A stretch of 43,720 bases of DNA from an uncultured Bacteroidales bacterium (GTDB lineage: Bacteria; Bacteroidota; Bacteroidia; Bacteroidales; Muribaculaceae). The stretch spans positions 1 to 43,720 of the forward strand of contig CACYAW010000021.1 of the NCBI GenBank assembly GCA_902772455.1. The letters run 5' to 3'. A program made the position numbers and the translations under genes. Below are positions 40,302 through 43,720 of this stretch, in pieces; position 1 is the stretch's first letter, and each line of letters begins with the position of its first letter. The notes beneath the pieces are model-generated. The model did no database searches. It was not told the DNA's origin and saw only the letters and a list, made by a program, of their open reading frames with translations.

Positions 40302-40389
40302 ACTCTCTCCACCTTTGGCATCTATTCACCCTAAACAACGAGAAGTAATTACTTAACCATAAATCACTTAATCAAACCAAGAAAACAAA

Positions 40390-41034
40390 ATGGCAAAAGA
40401 AGAATTGAAAATTGGTGAAATTTCAAAGCCCCGCTTTGAGTTCCGCAGTTTCGGACGTTGTTTCTGCGAGGCCAGCAAGCGTATGGCCCGTCTGAGTGTG
40501 CCCGTGCCCGAAAAGGTGTGGGAGCGCCACAGCACCGAGACTTATATCGTGAGCCGCACCAATGACGTGAACAACACCAAGATCCGCAACGGCAAGATGG
40601 ACATCAAGACCTATGTCCAGACCGTTGACGGCCTGGAGCAGTGGAACCCCCTGATGAAGGGCGAGTTCCCCATCGCTGCCCAGGTGCTGCGCGACGAGGT
40701 GTTCCCCGCTTTCAAGGTGGACGGCATGCCCGAACTCACCAAGGACACCTATACCCTTGAGGAGTTCCTGGACATGATCAATGCCCACCCCGACCTGCAG
40801 GCCGTGAGTGTGGAGAAAATCCGCTATGGCTACATGGTCAATGACACCATCTGCGAGACAGGTGACGTCTATATCAACGGTGCCTTGGTCAAGACCATCA
40901 ACTCTGAATCGACCGAGGTCGAGGACATCAAGAAGACCCTGGCTGACCTGGGGCTGGAGGGCGTTGAGAACATCAACTACCTGCAGGCCATCAAGCGTGT
41001 GATTGGTATGATTAACAAACCCTTAGCAAACTAA
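40390..41034 (+). CDS. Divergent CYTH/TTM-like protein
   Basis: A 214-residue soluble protein; no exact family comes to mind. Its pattern fits the CYTH/triphosphate tunnel fold: an early strand PRFEFRSFG (14-22), then ETYIVSR (50-56), KIRNGKMDIKTYV (64-76) and LEQWNPLMKGEFPI (82-95). After a helix come VEKIRYGYMV (141-150), DVYINGALVKTINSES (159-174) and ENINYLQAIKRVIG (193-206). Alternating Glu and Lys/Arg in strands is the mark of such enzymes, which bind triphosphate and metal. It lies six bases upstream of a genuine CYTH gene. The fold assignment is inference. Confidence 0.6.
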   Translation: MAKEELKIGEISKPRFEFRSFGRCFCEASKRMARLSVPVPEKVWERHSTETYIVSRTNDVNNTKIRNGKMDIKTYVQTVDGLEQWNPLMKGEFPIAAQVLRDEVFPAFKVDGMPELTKDTYTLEEFLDMINAHPDLQAVSVEKIRYGYMVNDTICETGDVYINGALVKTINSESTEVEDIKKTLADLGLEGVENINYLQAIKRVIGMINKPLAN

Positions 41035-41040
41035 ACGGAT

Positions 41041-41474
41041 ATGGCAAAAGAGATTGAAAGATCAAGGCCACGCGCATCACTCAGGGATACCTGAGCTCGG
41101 TTCCCGAGCGCACGGTGCGTGTCCGCGTCAAGGGCGACAAGGGTTTCATCACCATCAAGGGCATCGGCAACGCCAGTGGCGCCAGCCGCTATGAGTGGGA
41201 GAAGGAAATCCCCGTCGAGGAGGTGAAGGAACTGCTGCTCATCTGCGAGCCTGGCGTGATCGACAAGACCCGCTATCTGGTTAAGGTCGGCGAATTCACC
41301 TTTGAGGTGGACGAGTTCTATGGCGACAACGAGGGCCTCACTGTTGCTGAGGTCGAGCTGCCCGACGAGAATGCCGCCTTTGAGCGTCCCGACTGGCTGG
41401 GCGAGGAGGTCACCGGCGACCCGCGCTATTACAATTCCATGCTCATGAAGAATCCCTTCAAGAACTGGAAATAA
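41041..41474 (+). pseudogene. CYTH-domain triphosphatase-like gene with N-terminal deletion and frameshift
   Basis: The gene starts ATG, MAKEIER, as CYTH/inorganic triphosphatase proteins do (EIERKF carries the ExExK motif). The Lys and the following residues are missing. From 41061 the family sequence resumes in another frame: IKATRITQGYLSSVPERTV, then RVRVKGDKGFITIKG, YEWEKEIP, KTRYLVKVG, FEVDEFYGDNEGLTVAEVEL and the ending GDPRYYNSML. Compared with relatives, about ten residues and a number of bases not divisible by three have been lost. The start frame stops after 17 codons. Initiation from an internal GTG would give a protein without the metal-binding first strand. It is either a pseudogene or an assembly error. 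Confidence 0.85.
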
Positions 41475-41492
41475 CCGTTTTTAATTAATCCT

Positions 41493-41662
41493 GAGAGTGT
41501 GTCATAATTCAACTGCTGGAATTATAACCGCCCTGCGGGCGGGAAATTATTCAAATTAATTATAAAATTCCTATTATTAAAAATTAATTTTATTAATAAT
41601 TTGTTCAATTTCCCGTGCGTTAGCACGGTTATATTACCGAGTCGTAATTATGACACACTCTC
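41493..41662. mobile_element. 170-bp MITE-like palindromic element
   Basis: Perfect 17-bp terminal inverted repeats (GAGAGTGTGTCATAATT 41493-41509; its complement 41646-41662) bound an AT-rich, nearly self-complementary interior with two GC-rich hairpins: CCGCCC/GGGCGG near 41528-41542 and CCGTGC-GTTA-GCACGG at 41613-41628. It carries no ORF. A T run follows the right end (CCTTTTTT), so it may also terminate transcripts. I see no clear target-site duplication. It separates the broken CYTH gene from the frameshifted transporter. Confidence 0.75.
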
Positions 41663-41690
41663 CTTTTTTCATTAAGACAGAATAACCAAA

Positions 41691-43327
41691 ATGGCTGAGG
41701 AGCGAATAGACCAGCAACAGGCTTTTGACCCGCTGGACATGAACAACTACCGGATTGAGAAACTGCCCAAGATGCAGAAGTCCGGTTTTGAGAAGATATT
41801 ACAACGCATTGGTGCACCGCTGGCAATACTGGCGTTTATCGCCATCTATTGGCTGGCCGACATCCCGTTCATCAACCGCATCGACACCAATAGCGAGACC
41901 ACCACGCTCACCGAGTCGGCCATGCCGAGCAGCAACAGGCCCAGCTCACCGATGCGGCGCATGACAAGTTCATCCGCATCAACTATGCCATGCTGGCCAT
42001 CTTTGTGGCGGCCATCATCCTGTGGATCAGCGAGGCGATTCCCAACTACCTTACGTCGCTACTTGTGATACTGTCGATTGTGCTTACGGGCGTCACCACC
42101 GACAAGACTGCCTATGCCCAGCTGGGGCATCCGGTAATGTGGCTCAACATTCTGTCATTTATTTTGGCGAGTATGCTGGTCAAGACCCAGGTGGCAAAGC
42201 GGTTTGCCCTCTGGTTTGTGCTCAAGTTCGGCAAGAATGCGAGCGGCATCATGATCAGCTTCATCGTCATCAACCTGGTGCTCTCGGCTTTTATCTCGGC
42301 TACGACGGCCAAGGCGGCCATCCTGCTGCCCATCTTCATGGTCATCGCAGCCATTTATGGCGCAACGGGCGGTAAGAACCGCAACAACTTCGGCCGCAAC
42401 CTCATCTTGCAGAACCTGTTCCAGATCAACTTGGGCGCCAACTCGTTCCTGACCGGTTCAGGGGCCACGCTGCTGGCAGGCTCAATCATTGCCGGAGCAA
42501 TGGGATGGGGCGCATTCAGTTATCAGGACTGGTTCAAGGTCGCCTTTCCGATGAACGTGCTGTTGATTTTAATCGGTTGGTTTGTGGGCTCCAAGATATA
42601 CTTCCCGCTCAAGAAGGAAGAGCGTGTGCCGCAGATTCCCGGTGGTATGGACCGCTTGCGTGACGAGCTCAAGAAACTGGGCAAGATGAGGACCGATGAG
42701 TACAAGGCCATCGCCATCTTTGTCGTTGTGCTGTTGTTGTGGGCGACCGATAAACAACACGGCATCAACCAGACTGCTGTGGCATTCATGGGTGCTGTGG
42801 TGGCCCTGTTGCCGGGCATCGGCATCGTCAAGTGGAACGATGTGGACATCCCCTGGCACCTGTTGCTGTTCTCGGCTGGCGCCTATACGTTGGGTGCGGG
42901 CCTTGACGCAACAGGCTTGTCGGGCACGATGGTCGAGGCGTTGTTTGCCGGTCTGGGCATCACGCAGTCCACCCCGTTCTGGACGATATACCTGATACTG
43001 ACGGCGGGCATCCTGTTGTTCTCGCTCGTTTTCGAGTCCAAGACGATGCTCACGCTCATCTTCATCCCCATCGCCATCGGTGTGGCGCAAAAGAACGGCT
43101 ATCCCATCATGAGCTTGGCCTTCCCTGTTGCGCTGCTTGTGGGACACGTCTATGTGCTGCCTTTCAACAGCAAGCCTGCAGCGTTGCTCTATACGACCAA
43201 CCAGTACAGCTGGAGCGATACCTTCAAGTTCGGTATCACGATGATGTTCATCAGCTGGCTCATGATCATCCTGTGGGGTGAGACCGTGCTGCGCTGGTTT
43301 GGTTACACCAGCGGCGTGTTCTTCTAG
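41691..43327 (+). pseudogene. SLC13/DASS-family anion transporter, interrupted by a one-base frameshift
   Basis: The product would have about 545 residues. The first piece (ATG at 41691) gives an N-terminal helix IGAPLAILAFIAIYWLADI and then loses the frame near codon 77 (about 41917-41930). The rest reads on in the next frame, AEQQQAQLTDAAHDKFIRI, and runs from 41924 to 43327. It contains about eleven helices and the SLC13-type features FISATTAKAAILLPIFM, ANSFLTGSGATLLAG and FESKTMLTLIFIPIAIGVA. SLC13/DASS proteins move dicarboxylates, sulfate or phosphate with sodium. A single base is missing; there is no slippery sequence, so programmed frameshifting is unlikely. An ATG at 41990 could still start a truncated 445-residue product. 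Confidence 0.88.
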
Positions 43328-43353
43328 GATAACGGTATTATTCAACGAAAATC

Positions 43354-43383
43354 AGCCCGGTCAGACGTTCGTCTGATCGGGCT
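43354..43383. terminator. Shared hairpin between the transporter and DUF2795 genes
   Basis: A 12-bp stem with one G-T pair (AGCCCGGTCAGA with TCTGATCGGGCT) and a CGTTCG loop; convergent genes on either side. Confidence 0.8.
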
Positions 43384-43413
43384 GTTGTTATCATCTCTCC
43401 AAGAATGACCGGG

Positions 43414-43638
43414 TCAATACTCGTCAGGGTCAAAGAAGAAGTCGTCGTCGTTGGTCGGATAGTCGGGCCAGATATCCTCGATGGATTCATAGGTATCGCC
43501 CTCATCTTCTATTTCCTGTAGGTTTTCGATCACTTCGAGAGGTGCGCCACTGCGCACGGCATAATCGATGAGCTCGGCCTTGGTTGCGGGCCAGGGAGCA
43601 TCCTCGAGTTTTGTAGCCAATTCAAGTGTCCAATACAT
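43414..43638 (-). CDS. DUF2795 family small protein
   Basis: A 74-residue soluble acidic protein, MYWTLELATKLEDAPWPATK, then LIDYAVRSGAPLEVIENLQE and an acidic C-terminus with IWPDYPTNDDDFFF. This matches the small DUF2795 family, common in Bacteroidota, of unknown function. It has its own promoter and converges on the transporter gene. Confidence 0.88.
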   Translation of the reverse strand: MYWTLELATKLEDAPWPATKAELIDYAVRSGAPLEVIENLQEIEDEGDTYESIEDIWPDYPTNDDDFFFDPDEY

Positions 43639-43693
43639 AGTTCTTTCTTGTTCGCTTTTTTATGAAAATATCCTGTGTTTTAAAAATTGTGTG

Positions 43694-43701
43694 CAAAAGT
43701 A
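43694..43701 (-). promoter_or_regulatory. TAnnTTTG box of the DUF2795 gene
   Basis: TACTTTTG on the minus strand, about 55 bases before the ATG. The -33 region is too close to the window edge to judge. Confidence 0.55.
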
Positions 43702-43720
43702 ATACTATTTTTCAATTCTA

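Noticed and set aside
41905-41995. Programmed ribosomal frameshift in the SLC13 gene
   Set aside because: No slippery heptamer and no supporting downstream structure; this family is not known to use recoding.

Overview
The window looks like a chromosomal segment of a Bacteroidota bacterium, most likely of the order Bacteroidales (a Muribaculaceae- or Prevotella-like gut lineage; I cannot place it further). The reasons are: promoters of the Bacteroidota type (TTTG or TTG, about 19-22 bases, then TAnnTTTG) in front of many genes; no obvious Shine-Dalgarno sequences; and typical Bacteroidales families (C10 peptidase, Omp28-like protein, DUF4491, GldE-like CBS protein, split MacAB with a LytTR two-component system, OprO/P-like porin). 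Coding regions are GC-rich and spacers AT-rich, so most long antisense reading frames are shadows.

Layout. 1-250: end of an endonuclease/exonuclease/phosphatase gene. 327-1609: a REP-associated tyrosine transposase (RAYT) between two 117-bp direct repeats. 1608-5075 (minus): an operon of an unknown protein, a MoxR-type AAA+ ATPase and a VWA protein. 5192-7642: MBOAT acyltransferase plus an SGNH-like partner. 7739-11062 (minus): secreted C10 peptidase with a dockerin-like tail. 11264-13850: YitT, holin-like protein, thymidine kinase, DUF4491. 13879-19336: trmD, ftsB/divIC, a membrane protein, coaX, an outer-membrane protein, lptC and a GldE/CorC-like protein, a housekeeping and envelope cluster. 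19459-25512: tRNA-Asp, an Omp28-like dockerin protein, tRNA-Pro, aspS, a Nif3-like protein and a coiled-coil zinc-ribbon protein. 25677-27564 (minus): lemA with two TPM-domain genes. 27833-34357: a TolC-MacA-MacB efflux system followed by a LytS-like kinase and LytTR regulator. 34767-37745: an AAA ATPase behind an AT-rich repeat region, a GYF-domain membrane protein, and a zinc-ribbon protein carrying an FtsK-gamma-like domain. 37987-43327: an OprO/P-like porin, a lamin-tail lipoprotein, two CYTH-type proteins and an SLC13 transporter. 43414-43638: a DUF2795-like protein.

Three things stand out. First, heptad arrays (CTAA-type units such as ACTAAGG and ACTAACA) sit directly before the start codons of several unrelated genes; in some gaps the reverse-complement TTAG form follows the preceding stop codon, so the spacer RNA could fold into a hairpin. 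Second, the RAYT has a C-terminal extension resembling a Rossmann/DprA-like domain, and both of its flanking repeats end exactly at a stop codon. Third, the porin-CYTH-SLC13 locus looks like a possible phosphate or polyphosphate uptake and hydrolysis system. In this sequence, however, its CYTH gene has an N-terminal frameshifting deletion and its SLC13 gene a one-base frameshift, with a 170-bp MITE-like palindromic element between them. That suggests decay, unless these are assembly errors.
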